Positions 10,094-20,742 are shown, counted from the first letter of the stretch. The stretch: 30,545 bases of DNA from Irineochytrium annulatum (GCA_027600665.1 JADGJL010000225.1:1-30545), one strand, 5' to 3'. The notes: generated from the letters alone by a model not told the origin. Made by a program: numbers and translations.

Positions 10094-11329
10094 ATGAAGG
10101 TGCGACAAGGCCGATGGGAGAGCCATGCAGAACGGGATGGCGACGCGACCTCGGCTGTCGATGTCGGGAACGTGGCGTTGGGAGTTGGGCTCGATCGTGA
10201 TCTGGAAAGCCATTTCGGAGACGCCAGAAGGTCTCCGTTAGGATGATGCTGATGGAGCTAGGGAGGCTTTGTGTCAAGGACGTTTGGCGGACGTGGGTGG
10301 GAACGGGGAGATGTCCTGGACTACCTCTGAAAAGGGCCCGTGTCGGGAGAGCTCGACGAAGCCCGGAAGACTAACTCAACCTTATATTTACAGCTGAACA
10401 TCGCCAACCCCGCGGCGGGGACCCAGAAAATGATTGAGATTGAGGACGAGCGCCGCGTGTGAGTTCCTCCTTTACTTCTTGGCTCGTTCTCGGGGGCTAC
10501 AGGCTGACATGGGGCCATCAATAGCCGCGTTTTCTACGATAAGCGGATGGCTCAGGAGGTTAAGGCCGACTCCCTGGGTGACGAGTTCAAAGGATACGTG
10601 TTCCGCATCACCGGCGGGAACGACAAGCAGGTTCGTCCACGTGTGCTTGTTGTTTGATTACATTTTGTTATACTCAATGCTGCCTTTCCACAGGGCTTCC
10701 CGATGAAGCAGGGCGTCCTCAAGCCCGGCCGTACCCGCCTCCTTCTTTCGAAGGGCCACTCGTGCTACCGTCCGCGCCGCACGGGCGAGCGCAAGAGGAA
10801 GTCCGTCCGCGGCTGCATCGTCGCGTCCGACATCGCTGCCCTCTCGCTCGTCATTGTCAAGCAGGGCGACAGCGACATCCCCGGCCTCACGGACCAGGAG
10901 AAGCCGAAGCGGCTCGGCCCCAAGCGTGCCTCGAAGATCAGGAAGATGTTTGTACGTAACCCTTTTGCTGGAATCGGTTTATTTACTGCACGGTTTATTT
11001 ACACGGTTGTTGTGTTTGCCTTGATGTAGGGCCTGACGAAGGATGACGACGTCCGCAAGTACGTTATCCGTCGCGAGGTGACGCCCAAGAAGGAGGGTAA
11101 GAAGCCATACACGAAGGCGCCCAAGATCCAGCGACTGGTGACGCCGCTCACCCTCCAGCGAAGGCGTCATCTTAACGCCCTTAAGAGGAGGGCTCAGGTC
11201 GCGTCGAAGGAGGCCGCCGCGGACTATGCCAAGATCCTCGCCCAGCGCGTGAAGGAGCGGAAGGAGAAGCGGCAGGAGGCTCACTTGAAAAGGGTCTCTT
11301 CGCTGCGCAAGTCGGCGACCCAGGCTTAA
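10094..11329 (+). CDS. RPS6: 40S ribosomal protein S6 (eS6)
   Basis: Five exons (10094-10099, 10394-10458, 10525-10630, 10694-10951, 11030-11329) give 244 aa, close to yeast (236) and human (249) eS6. The first exon encodes only Met-Lys, and a 294-nt first intron follows, as is common in ribosomal protein genes. The joined start reads [20 protein letters not shown]. Family hallmarks are [60 protein letters not shown] and [11 protein letters not shown]. The basic tail ends [14 protein letters not shown] and keeps the paired serines that S6/AGC kinases phosphorylate in this family. The protein sits in the small ribosomal subunit. A pyrimidine-rich stretch (CCTTTCTGCCC) precedes the ATG. All introns are canonical. 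Confidence 0.96.
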
Positions 11330-11341
11330 GGCATTGCTTTA

Positions 11342-11347
11342 AATAAA
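11342..11347 (+). promoter_or_regulatory. Polyadenylation signal AATAAA of RPS6
   Basis: An exact AATAAA lies 13 nt after the RPS6 stop, within AAATAAATACAAATTC. The position and AT-rich context fit a 3' processing signal. Confidence 0.5.
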
Positions 11348-11646
11348 TACAAATTCATCAAAGTCGAGGTTTGATGAGCAGAAAAACCATTCGCTCACGC
11401 CTTAGGCGACGTACATGCGAATCCCTTTTTTTTGGGGGGAAGTAGCCTCCATAATTCTCCTTCTTAAATCTCAAGGGGAAGTATGCATACACCACACCAA
11501 GTGTACAAAAGAAACTGACGACATAATCACAATATTACACCCCGATATAAATATATCAATGTACACTTATCGCCATCACCCATGCGTTCCGTCAGAAACT
11601 CTTCCCAACACATCTACACATGCAAGCGAATGACAACGACCTTTCC

Positions 11647-12496
11647 TCAGTCCTCCAAAAAGATTTTCTCGAACTTGCTGTTGGGCGCCTTGAGCAGCTT
11701 GACGGCCGCCTCCAGGGTCTCCTCCATCTCGGGCGCGTCGGGAAGGCTCTTCTCGGGCGCGATGCTCTTGTTCTTAATGTACTTCCTGCCAACCTCCTCT
11801 CTCATCTGGAGGGTGGTGCGCGATTGCAGGAAAACGAGGTCGAGGGTTTCCTCCTTTTCCATGTGTTCCTCGAGTTCGCGTATGATGGTCGCCATCTTCG
11901 AGTCGAGAGCCTCCGGGTCAGTCTCGGAGGAGGCCTCCTCAAGGAGCTCGGTGACCTGTTTGAACAACAAGTTATTAAAGGTTTTAGGTGATGCGAAGGC
12001 AGAGGAAGGCATCATATATTACCGTGTCGTGATCGCCGCGGGACTTGTCGGCCTGCTCCTTGCCCTCGCCGCTGAGCTCCTCGAGCATTGGGTAGAGAAG
12101 GATCTCCTCCGTCACCCTGAGGAAAGGAAGGACGGTAAATACAGGGAACGGTAACCGCGGAAGAGGCAAAGCGAAAGAGCAAACGAGGAATACTCACGAG
12201 TGACGCGTGACCTCCATCAACATTTTCTTGAAGAGCTTCTTAGCCTCCTCCATGTCTCCCTCGTCCTTGGCCTTGTTATACCTGTTTAAGAGATTGTGAG
12301 CTGGTGCTCCCCCGCTGCCATAACAACCACGATATGCTCACATCATCTTGACCTCCCTCAGCAGGTTGTGGTCCCGAAGAACGAGTCCAATGACGTCCAT
12401 TTCGCTGAGTGTGGCCGCGTTGATACGGCGCTCGGTGTCGGGGATGATCTTGTGACCGTAGTCGGTACCGGAGCGGTTTTTCTGGCTCTGGCTCAT
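11647..12496 (-). CDS. Hemerythrin/HHE cation-binding domain protein (paralogue A)
   Basis: Four exons in gene order (12496-12342, 12281-12198, 12116-12023, 11955-11647) give 213 aa. The all-helical HHE domain shows its ligand pattern: H43 in LRDHNLL, H79 and E83 in TRHSVTEE, H109 in GDHDT, H142 and E146 in LEEHMEKEE. Such proteins bind a di-iron centre and serve in oxygen, NO or iron sensing and storage. The exact role here is unknown. There is no signal peptide or membrane segment, so it is probably cytosolic. The C-terminal tail (KNKSIAPEKSLPDAPE) is shared with the neighbouring paralogue. The start was chosen for its A at -3. An in-frame ATG at 12556 would add 20 residues. AAAATAAAAG on the minus strand near 12600 could be a TATA element. 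Confidence 0.85.
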
Positions 12497-13212
12497 TGTC
12501 GCTGGTGGAGAGACTGTGATGGTGCGAGGGGTGGGGGGGACGGCGACCGCGGTCAACAGATTCGGGGAGTGTGGAGGAGCGTCGCGCTTTCAAAGAGCTT
12601 TTATTTTGCGCGCGTTTTCGCCACACCAAGAGACGGCACGCGATTTGGAGGCAAGCGATCGAGAGGATCGCAGTGGAGTTGTCGCGTGATGCTCCACATT
12701 ATCGATGAAGTTCGATGCACCTTATTAGACGAGTTATCCTTAAAAAATTCCTGGCAACTAAATTAGCGTAAATCGGAATTTCCGTTTTCTTTCGAAACAC
12801 GCAAGGGTTATTTCAACATACTTCATGTAAAAGAAAGCTGGAAGTCGGAAAAGTCAAATTTTTGTCCTTAGTTTGCATAAATACTTCGCTGAAGTATTAT
12901 TCTCGGTTTCCTGAAGGCTACACTTCAACATCATTTCACTCCTCAACACTTCACTCCTCAATATTATGCAAGCACATTGAGTTCAATCAACACAGGCTCA
13001 TCATAATGACATTTTTACACCAGCTCCCCACCAAACGCGCATGCGGCTACATACAATACACAGGGCTACGCGTCGTAAGCTAAAGCCACCACTCGTACTC
13101 CCATAAATCCAAGAAATAAAGAGAAGAAAATTGTTAAGGGGAGATGAACCGCAGATATCCTTGGGATATCCCGCAAATCAAATCAGCGACGTAGACTATA
13201 AGGAGAAGCATA
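12497..13212. other. Spacer between the two HHE genes
   Basis: This AT-richer stretch lies between the 5' end of paralogue A and the 3' end of paralogue B. It has no convincing coding frame and no structural RNA signature. It should contain the promoter of paralogue A and the terminator region of paralogue B. Confidence 0.5.
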
Positions 13213-14091
13213 TCAGAACTGCTGCTGGCGGACCTGGGCGGCCTCCTCGTTGCCAGACTTGTCGGGGAACGCCGTGAACAGGTCGCGGAACTTGTCGATC
13301 GGGGCCATGAGGACCTTATTAAGCATATGAATTACTTAATGAACACCGCGAATCCAGCCAACACAAACTCAGCCACTTACCCCCAAAGCAGCCTCCAACG
13401 CCACCGGTTTGTCGGGAACGCTCGGGTGCGGCCTCGTTGGCGCGATGGACTTGTTGAACGCATACGACCTCCCCGTAGACTCCCTCAGCTTCACGTCGGC
13501 CTGCTGGGCGAAGATGAGGTCGCCGCGCTCCTCCTTGTCCATGTGCTCCTCGAGCTCGCGCATGACCTTGCTCATCTTAGCATCGAAGATCGAGGGCGAC
13601 TGCTCGGTCAGGAGGTCGGAGAGGAGCTCCTTGACGGTCGTGTGGTCGGCGCGGGATTCTTCGACGAGGCGGACTCCTTCGTCGCCGAGCTTTTCGAGCA
13701 TTGGGTAGAAGGTGATCTCCTCGCCGACACTGTAAAAAAGCGGTGGAGACTTAGCGGTCGCGATCGAGAATCGAAGCAGAGGGATGAAAGCATGGATCGA
13801 AGTGGAGGAAGGATGCGAAAGTAGAACAACTTACGAGTGACGGGAGACCTCCCAGATGAACTGGTTAAACCACTTCTTTTGCTCGGTCTCGTCGTTGGAC
13901 TCCTGGGCCTTGGTGTACATGGCGGCCGCCGTGCGGAGGTCGTTGTGGTCGTTCACGATCTTGAATAGGATATCTGTGCCCCAACGACGGTCAGCGGGTG
14001 TCCACTGTCAGGCCAGCAACTCAGGCTCACCGTCGCTCGACAGGTTCGAGACGTCGATCTTGGAGTGGGTGTTGAGAGCGGGGGAGGCCAT
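13213..14091 (-). CDS. Hemerythrin/HHE cation-binding domain protein (paralogue B)
   Basis: Four exons in gene order (14091-14031, 13973-13835, 13729-13381, 13314-13213) give 216 aa starting MASPALNTHSKIDVSNLSSD. HHE ligands are H30 in VNDHNDL, H66 and E70 in SRHSVGEE, H96 in ADHTT, H129 and E133 in LEEHMDKEE. It is a clear paralogue of the gene just downstream, sharing RHSV-x-EE, YPMLE, RELEEHM-x-KEE and NKSIAP. The phase-2 intron after the RHS serine is at the same place in both. Each also has introns the other lacks. The extended C-terminus (AFPDKSGNEEAAQ) is unique to this copy. A cytosolic di-iron binding role is likely, and the physiological role is unknown. An in-frame ATG at 14205 could add 38 residues of basic, low-complexity sequence. 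Confidence 0.85.
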
Positions 14092-14600
14092 CGTTGCGAG
14101 GTCGGTTGCGAGGTTCGTCGAAAGGTGGGAAGGGAAGAGTGGTTGCGGTCGCGTTCCCTCAATCGATGACTTTTTGGTCTCAAGGGTGGAGGATTCGCTC
14201 TTCACCGCGGCACTGCGATCGGGATTTGAACGCGCTGCTAGTGAATACTGTCATGTGGCAATAAGCGTCTCCCACGCGCTTAATCGATACAAGCAATGGA
14301 AGGAGGATAGGTTGTGAAGAAGTATAAAGAGGGCGGACTGGTTGCTGCCCTTTCTTGTTATCTTCTTTCCGCCGTCCAGAACTCCCAATCAAACCTTAGT
14401 ATGTGTTCATTTGATCTTGTTTCTTGTTTGAGCACCAGTAGTATCAAACCAGGCACTGAGACAAAAATAAGAAGGAAATGTACAACGATGCAATCGCTAA
14501 AAATGTCAACTCTCGAACAAAGCGAGAACGGGCTTGATATATGTTAGATATACAACACTACAATAACGCCGTTTATAATGACCGTCACGTTCCCAACCCA
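14092..14600. other. Spacer upstream of HHE paralogue B
   Basis: This 509-nt stretch contains the promoter of paralogue B and the 3' flank of the dehydrogenase gene. Nothing coding is convincing. A T-arm-like minus-strand sequence near 14222 does not form a tRNA. Confidence 0.5.
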
Positions 14601-16282
14601 CTACTCCTGCTTAACAAGCTCCAACCTCTCCTCATGCTCGTCCAACTCCTCCTCGTCTTCCTCCTGCGTCGCATCCTCACGCCAACCCGCAAAGGTGACC
14701 TCTACGACAACGCCGGTAGCATCGCTAGCGACGTATACCTTCCCCTGCGGCGAGAACGCCATCCCCGTCGGCCGGAAGCACTTCTCGCTCAAGCGTCCTA
14801 TGCACATGCTCGCATGATCCTCAGCCTCAATGAGTCGACGGATGACGCCAGTGGGGTTCTGGGTCGAGAAGGAGAGCATGACGAGGGCGTAGCCGGACGG
14901 GATATCGCGGTCTATTTCAGGAATATATTAGATGCGTGTGATAAAGGCGCCTGGCAGTTAGGTGGTGTGGCTGGGTTGGGTGGTGATATCTATGTAAGCC
15001 CCACCGCGTACGCCTAGCACTCAGCCAACAATTTAATATACACTCACTCCACGATCCCCTCAGCGTGACAAACAGCGACCCGTTTGCCTCACACGGCACC
15101 CCTCCGTCCCCGCCACAGGCCATCCCTTCCTTCAGAAACTCCATCGAGATGGGGGCCGAATGCGCCGGGATATGCGCAGCCGGTGGTCTGTTGTTTTTCA
15201 ACTCCCTGCACCATGCGTCTCCATGGCTATCCTCAAATCCTGGCCACCCAAACTGCGTGCCCCGTCCCTTATCTTCTCGGAACGTCCCCGTCGTGTTCCC
15301 CGCCGTAAAGCAGTACGGGTACCCGTAGAACGCGCCAGGTGCGTCCCCGTCAAACAGGTTCACCTCCTCGACGGGCGAGTCGTCGTGGTAGTCGCGGTCC
15401 TGGGTCGCCAAATCCCGCCGCGAGAGGTTGTCGGCCCCATTCTCGGCTCCCCAGACGCGGCCCAGACTGTCAGTGGCGAGCGCTACGCAGTTCCGCGTCC
15501 CGTCTGCGAGCACCTCGCCGTCCTCAAACACGTGGCCGCCGGAAGGGAACGTGAGGGGAAAGCGGCGAACGCGCGCGTACCGCGAGTCCCGGTCTACGTT
15601 GGCGCGCGAGCCGATGGAGACGTGAAGGTACCCACCGCTGACGAGCAGCGAGCGCGTGGCGTGCCCGTACATCCCGTCGGCGCCGTTGATGTCCCTCACG
15701 ACAACCTCGGCCGTGTCCGGGTCGATCGGCGCGTCCGAGCCCGACGCGTGCGGGAAGCGGTAGACCACGTCGGCGGAAGACGCGTAGATGTATTCGCCGT
15801 GGCGGATGAGGGCGTGGGTGAGCTTAAAGGGGGCCGCGTCGAGGAGGATGCGTGGGGTTTGGAGGGTGGGGTTTGAGGAGGGGTCCTTGAGGTGAAGGAT
15901 CTCCTGGCCGCCGATGGTGACGATAAGTAGGTCGCCCTGTAGACGGGACGGAACTCGTGTATTAGATAGAGAATGTGCGGAAGAAAACTCGTACGTTGGG
16001 TTCGACCACGATGGAGCGCGGGTACTTGAGGCCCTCGGCCACGACGCGGACGGCGGAAACGATCGGGTCCACGATGGCGATGCCGCCGGTCTTCGGAGGG
16101 GCCTGGGAGATGCCGTCGTCGGTGACGGGGATCGCGGACGAGGATGGCGATGTCGCCACAACGGTGACCACCTCCCGTTCACGGCGGTCCGAGAAGCGGG
16201 CGACGAGGAGGAGGACCACGACGCCGATAATGGCGATGCGGAGGCCCGTCCTGACGGGCCCGAGGGTGACCGGGTTGCTCAT
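14601..16282 (-). CDS. Membrane-anchored glucose/sorbosone dehydrogenase-like protein (GSDH / AA12-like beta-propeller)
   Basis: Three exons in gene order (16282-15995, 15936-15048, 14911-14601) give 495 aa. The start MSNPVTLGPVRTG is followed by one hydrophobic segment (about 14-30, IAIIGVVVLLLVARF) and then basic residues, so it is either a type II anchor or an uncleaved signal. A Ser/Thr linker leads to a propeller with GSDH-type motifs: EGLKYPRSIVVEPNGDLLIV, LHVSIGSRANVDRDSRYA, GTRNCVALATDSLGRVWGAE, GADNL, GAFYGYPYC, LRGSWNRDIPSGY and FRPTGMAFSPQGKVYVASD. Family members are PQQ-type sugar or aldose dehydrogenases. Cofactor residues cannot be confirmed by eye. The C-terminus is strongly acidic (EEDEEELDEHEE), which is unusual for the family. 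An in-frame ATG at 16378 is a less likely start. Confidence 0.82.
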
Positions 16283-17930
16283 CGTGTTGAGATGGCGCCG
16301 TGTCGACGGTCGCACACGCGTCTTACTTCGGCCTAAATGACACCTCCAGCCGATCCCTAATGGCGGCAAGAAGGACATCGATATTTGTTTGGCAACTTCC
16401 GTTGACCCAGGATGCTAAGGGAGGAATTTCTTGGGATGACAACGTGGTTGAGTGAGACATGCTGGTGTACATGGCGGCTAAGGGTTGCGACGAGGACGGG
16501 GATGAGGTGTTCGTGTTCGTGTACGCAACGATCACGTAGAGCGCATTGGCACCGTCGACTCGATGCTTCAAGTTCGAGCACACTTGCCGCTCCCCTTACG
16601 CGACAGCTCGGCCAGCAAGCTCCCAGCTTCGCCAGCCAGACCGCGACGGCAGCACGCACGAAACCTAGAATCTACGCGCCTCCTCCCGCTTCAGTCGCTT
16701 GGCTATCCCCGACGCGCTCATCATGTACACCCCTCATACACCCGAATTACGTCCTCCTGGCCGTTGGCACGGTGACATTCTATGCATTGGACGACGGTAC
16801 CGACTGCATCGACAAAAGGCAAAACAGAGGTTTAAGAGTGACGTTTAGGAGTGTCGTTACGGCTATTATGGTTAGCATACCGCCTCCCCAACTCGGCAGT
16901 GATTTGGGGCCGAGGAGTCGGAGGGGAGGTCATCACGGTGGATCTGTTTGAGAATCATATGTGGTGGGTAGGTTTGTGTACATCGTCCCTTTATATTTTG
17001 TTTGTGCTGATGGTTGACCACCATCCGGTTGGACGCCTTACATATCCGGATCGAGAGGTTGTCGTGGACAAATGAGGAGGGCGCGTTGAAGCGGCCCCCG
17101 AGGGCGAACGCGACGGGGCCGCCGGCGCCGAGTGGATGAAGGCTAAATATTGGAGAAGGACAGGTGGATCCGAAGGGATAGATTAAATATTTTTTTTTAA
17201 GTGGGACATCATCATTCGTTCACTCACTCTCTTTTCGTTAGGTATCACAATCGGTTGACACTATTTCAATACGCGAGCTTGACGTCGCTAACAAGGTGCA
17301 GACGTTAGATCGGTCGATGAAGCCCGGTCAGGCCTGATTGTTGGGAACAGAGGGGAATTAAAAAAATGGATTACCCCGACATGAGTAATCCAACATTAAC
17401 ATCAAGTCTATTTAGGTTCATTAATAGCACACGAACTATTAATATGAAAATGAATAACATAACGCAATGTTTTTGGTCATTGTCACAGACTCAATGATTT
17501 TATTGTTATTGATACAAGCTAACCTATCATGCGTATGAAGGTGTCACGCCAAATAAATGTACAATCAGAGGCCGCGCTACGTTCAAACAAGCGTTTCGCC
17601 GTATATATTCATAGGTTTATCAATGCAACCAACGTAACGGTTTTTAAATATGGAGGAGCCCATCAAAGGAAAACGAAGATTTCGGGCATCAATGGACCTT
17701 GCACACCCACATTCTTTGGCATAAGAACGGTGGCATGGTGAGTATGCGCCCTTTCGCTTAGCAAGAATCTTGCAATCAGGTAAAATTGAGACCGCTCATG
17801 GAGCAGGAGCGATAACAGAGTGTAAGATGCGAGTAAGTTTTGCAAGAAGGGTATTGGTGAATAGGGGATGTCCATGGGAGTGTGAGTGACGGAACAGGAA
17901 GGGGTGAGGATTGGAAGGGAGGGAGAAAGG
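16283..17930. other. Long intergenic spacer, left part
   Basis: No gene is supported. A minus-strand open frame (16583-16323) ends 41 nt before the dehydrogenase start and is probably its 5' leader. A GC-rich island at 17040-17138 reads minus-strand peptides such as GAGGPVAFALGGRFNAPSSF and looks like a gene remnant. Around 17340-17500 the DNA is very AT-rich. Confidence 0.4.
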
Positions 17931-17950
17931 ACATAAATGCGTTACTCCAT

Positions 17951-18161
17951 AATCCTTTTATGCAAACCGATCAAGAAAACAGAGCCGTCGCTCCGTAATC
18001 CTTTAATGCCTAACGAACCAGGAAGACAGAGTCGTTGCTCTATCATCCTTTAATGCCAACCAACCAGGAAAACATAGCCGTCGCTGTGTGATCCTTTATG
18101 CCAAAGAACCAGAAAAATAGAGCCTCGCTCCATGATTCTATATGCCAATTCCAACCAGGTG
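17951..18161. repeat. 46-nt degenerate tandem repeat, about 4.5 copies
   Basis: Successive units begin with ATCCTTT(A)ATGCC-like sequence at 17952, 17998, 18045, 18091 and 18135, spaced 46, 47, 46 and 44 nt. Each unit continues with an AACCAGGAAAACA-like stretch, an AGAGCCGTCGCTC-like stretch and a short variable end. The last unit is truncated after AACCAGG. Copies differ by point changes and small indels, so the array is not recent. It is a minisatellite-type array in the spacer between the dehydrogenase and FAS1 genes. Confidence 0.8.
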
Positions 18162-19466
18162 TTTGTAGTAGGGTAATTGCAGGTGGGGAAGGGGTAAAGA
18201 GTGAAAGGGAGAGAGGAAGACCCGCGCCGTAAGCCTCGTTGAGTCAGGTATCCCGAGAGAAACCTAATCGCATGACTGTGCTATGGCGAACCACGAAACG
18301 TCGCCCACCTCTCTCGGCCACAACGTCCCCACGAGGGCTGGGGACTGATGTCCCCTTATTCGCCAGAAGGACGCTGCGACTTCAAGCAAGAGGCGGGCAA
18401 GACGCGCGGACCCGAGTTAACGGCGACACTTTCTGCCCCGTGCCCGAGGACTTTCCCCAGAGACGTGTTGATGAGGACGCCCCGTGAGAGGCTCGCTCGT
18501 TTGTGACGCTCCGATGGCGATTCTGCGCGAGTCATCAAAGAAAAAATCGAACCGCGCGACGCGGTTTTTGACCACGACCTCGCAAAAAGACAACTGACAT
18601 CCTCGCCAGTCATTTACGAGCGTGTGGGCAATGTCTACAGGAAAAAGAGACGGGCGCCGGGGTTTAGGTTGACGTGACTCAGCGAGATTATCGTAGATTC
18701 AACAGTCGTTGTATTATGAGAGCTAATGTCACCAGCAAAATATATTGTGCATATTCGTAATTAGTAATGCCATTCCACAATTACACAACTCGGAAGCATC
18801 TGGTCCATTGAGTAAGACCCGGTATTTAGCTGATCCGCCGTCTCCTGCTTCCACTTCTGCGAGAAGAATGCCTTGTCATTCGTCCAACTTCAAGTATATT
18901 TGCTTGCGGGGAGGAGCGGCAACTGTAGCAAAAGAGCTCGTGGCGTGAAAAATGAAGAAGAAAGCAGCATTCCCCCCGTCATCCTCAACCTTGCAGCGTT
19001 TCTATTCAAGCTCCACTTGTCCGCTGTAAGAGCGGAAAGATCAATGATATCCTTCCACTCGAGTCCGGCGCCGTGGCTGGGCCCTGTGGATCGTAAACGG
19101 TCGTGCACGCCCCAGCCTGCTGGGAGACGTTCCACTTCTCACCGATGTCGGCTCACACGTCAAAGTCCGAGCGAGCCCACACCGTCGTCGCACATGCTCA
19201 ACACTGCCCCGACCCCATCACGTCCGTCGCCACGACATGATTTTTTATCCGCACCGATCGACCTTCTGTGGCCAGGGTCGGTGCGAGGGAGCGCGGGATC
19301 ACGATCGCAAACAAGTAGCGGGCGGGTTAACCTAAACTTTTTCGTCAAGCCGTTCACGCACGTCAGCCTGTTTTCCACGCGATCACAACTTGCGCGATGG
19401 ACATCGAGCGAACGCGTTTCTCCGTTAGCTCTGTGCGCAATATCGCCGGGATCGTGTTGACGCGAG
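18162..19466. other. Long intergenic spacer, right part
   Basis: No coding region is supported. Alternating GTCCCC/GGGGAC arms at 18325-18355 and a 7-bp, 3-nt-loop hairpin at 18550-18566 are visible. The last few hundred bases are the upstream region of the FAS1 gene. Confidence 0.4.
18550..18566. other. Perfect small hairpin
   Basis: AACCGCG, a CGA loop, and CGCGGTT form a perfect 7-bp stem. It is flanked by an A run (AAAAAATCG) on the left and TTTTG on the right. No adjacent gene is supported, so its function is unknown. Confidence 0.5.
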
Positions 19467-19473
19467 TATAAAT
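19467..19473 (+). promoter_or_regulatory. TATA box of the FAS1 gene
   Basis: TATAAAT within GCGAGTATAAATGAGC lies 93 nt before the FAS1 start codon. This spacing is suitable for a core promoter with a short leader. Confidence 0.6.
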
Positions 19474-19559
19474 GAGCGGGAGCTCACCCGTTAACCCCAG
19501 ACCTCGAACGACCTCTTCAACTTAGCTCCACACTCCTCTAAATCTTCATCTCGTCAACG

Positions 19560-20742
19560 ATGCGCTTCTTCACCGTCCTCGCCCTCGCCGCCACGGCCTC
19601 CGCCCAGGGAATCGTCGAAGATCTATCCAAATACCTCGGAGATGGCGTTGACGGCATCGCCGTCAACACGCTCGTAGCGCTTGTCGTGAGTGCATTCTTC
19701 TCTATCCTGAGGACCCTTTTGGTGATACTGACGCGATTTCCGGCATATAGAAAGCCACCGACCTCCTCTCTACCCTCGCGTCTGCGAAAGCGCCCATCAC
19801 TATATTTGCCCCCACGGACGCAGCCTTCAAGAATACCCTGCCCGCCGGATTCAATACCTCCGACGTGAACGCCGTCGCGACCGTGATCAAGTACCATGTG
19901 TCCTCGACCCTGTACCCATCCACCAATCCCGCGCCACAGACATTCATCTCCACCCTCGAGGGCGAGGAGGTCGGCCTCTCCTACGCCTCATCCGGCGTAA
20001 CCGTCGAGTTCGGCCTCGGGTCGGCCAAGGTCCTCAAATCCGACTCCATCCTTGACGGCCAGGGCTTTATCCACTTCGTCGACCACGTCCTCCTCCCACC
20101 CGCCTCCGTCACCGAGACCGCGGCCCAAGTGAAGAACCTCTCCAGCCTTGTGGCCGCTATCACCTCTATCGCTGGGCTCGCGGCTACCGTCGACGGCCTG
20201 AAGGACATCACTGTTCTCGCGCCAACGGACGAGGCCTTCGCCGCCATCGCGTCCGTCGCCGCCACGCTCACCCCGGAGCAGCTCACGGCCGTCCTGGAGC
20301 TCCACATCGTCAAGGGCACCTTCTTCTCGACCGATCTCGTCAAGGCAGTCCCGCTCTCCGGAGTCGCGACCGTTGACGGCGCCGAGACGCTCGCCGTCAC
20401 GGCCAACAACGGCAGCCTGTTCGTCGCCGGCGCCGGCAACAAGTCGCCCGCCAAGGTCGTCATCGCTGACGTAATTACGAACTCGGGGGTCGTCCACGTG
20501 ATCGACACCGGTACGCTGCAGTATCCCCCAAAGTCCTCTTGATCAGTACTAACCGTTTTCTGCTAGTCCTCCTCCCCACCTCCCTGCCTGCCGCAACCAC
20601 CAACTCCGGTCCCGTGTCCACCACGCCGGCGAAACCGTCCAGCTCGTCGACGGCCGGCAACTACGTCGTCAACGGCGCGACCGCCATTGCCCCCGCTGGC
20701 GCTTTGGCGGCGGCCGCCGCTGTTGCCGCCCTCTTCCTGTAG
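19560..20742 (+). CDS. Secreted double fasciclin (FAS1) domain protein, probably GPI-anchored
   Basis: Three exons (19560-19685, 19751-20510, 20567-20742) give 353 aa. MRFFTVLALAATASA is a signal peptide. FAS1 domain 1 (about 17-155) has the H1 box ITIFAPTDAAF, a YH motif and the H2 box GFIHFVDHVLLPP. Domain 2 (about 163-302) has ITVLAPTDEAF, LHIVKGTFF and VVHVIDTVLLP. The second intron is phase 1, with TACTAAC 13 nt before the acceptor, and it splits the codon for the V of the last VLLP. Thr/Ser/Pro-rich residues about 303-335 lead to a Gly/Ala-rich hydrophobic C-terminus ending AAAVAALFL, as expected for GPI attachment. FAS1 proteins mediate cell-surface adhesion and wall or matrix interaction. 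A TATA box and an AATAAA flank the gene. Confidence 0.92.

Noticed and set aside
10230..10340. C/D-box snoRNA in the long first intron of RPS6 (ATGATGC as C box, CTGA as D box)
   Set aside because: The C box has a mismatch, and the bases flanking the two boxes cannot form the terminal stem.
14195..14290. Possible minus-strand tRNA (GTTCAAATCCCG resembles a T-loop/B box)
   Set aside because: The five bases on either side do not pair as a T-stem, and there is no A-box or acceptor stem at the right distance.
15160..15876. Plus-strand open frame opposite the dehydrogenase exon
   Set aside because: It is a shadow of the minus-strand GSDH exon, with biased Arg/Val/Pro content and no motif.
17951..18161. 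CRISPR array
   Set aside because: The 46-nt units are contiguous degenerate tandem copies without unique spacers, and the genome is eukaryotic.
18356..18613. 85-codon minus-strand open frame in the spacer
   Set aside because: It has no recognisable motif and no splice support, and it spans hairpin-forming DNA. Its composition does not match the confident genes.
18873..19460. 195-codon plus-strand open frame upstream of FAS1
   Set aside because: Its Ser/Arg/Pro-rich composition has no structure. It overlaps the FAS1 promoter region and ends just before the TATA box.
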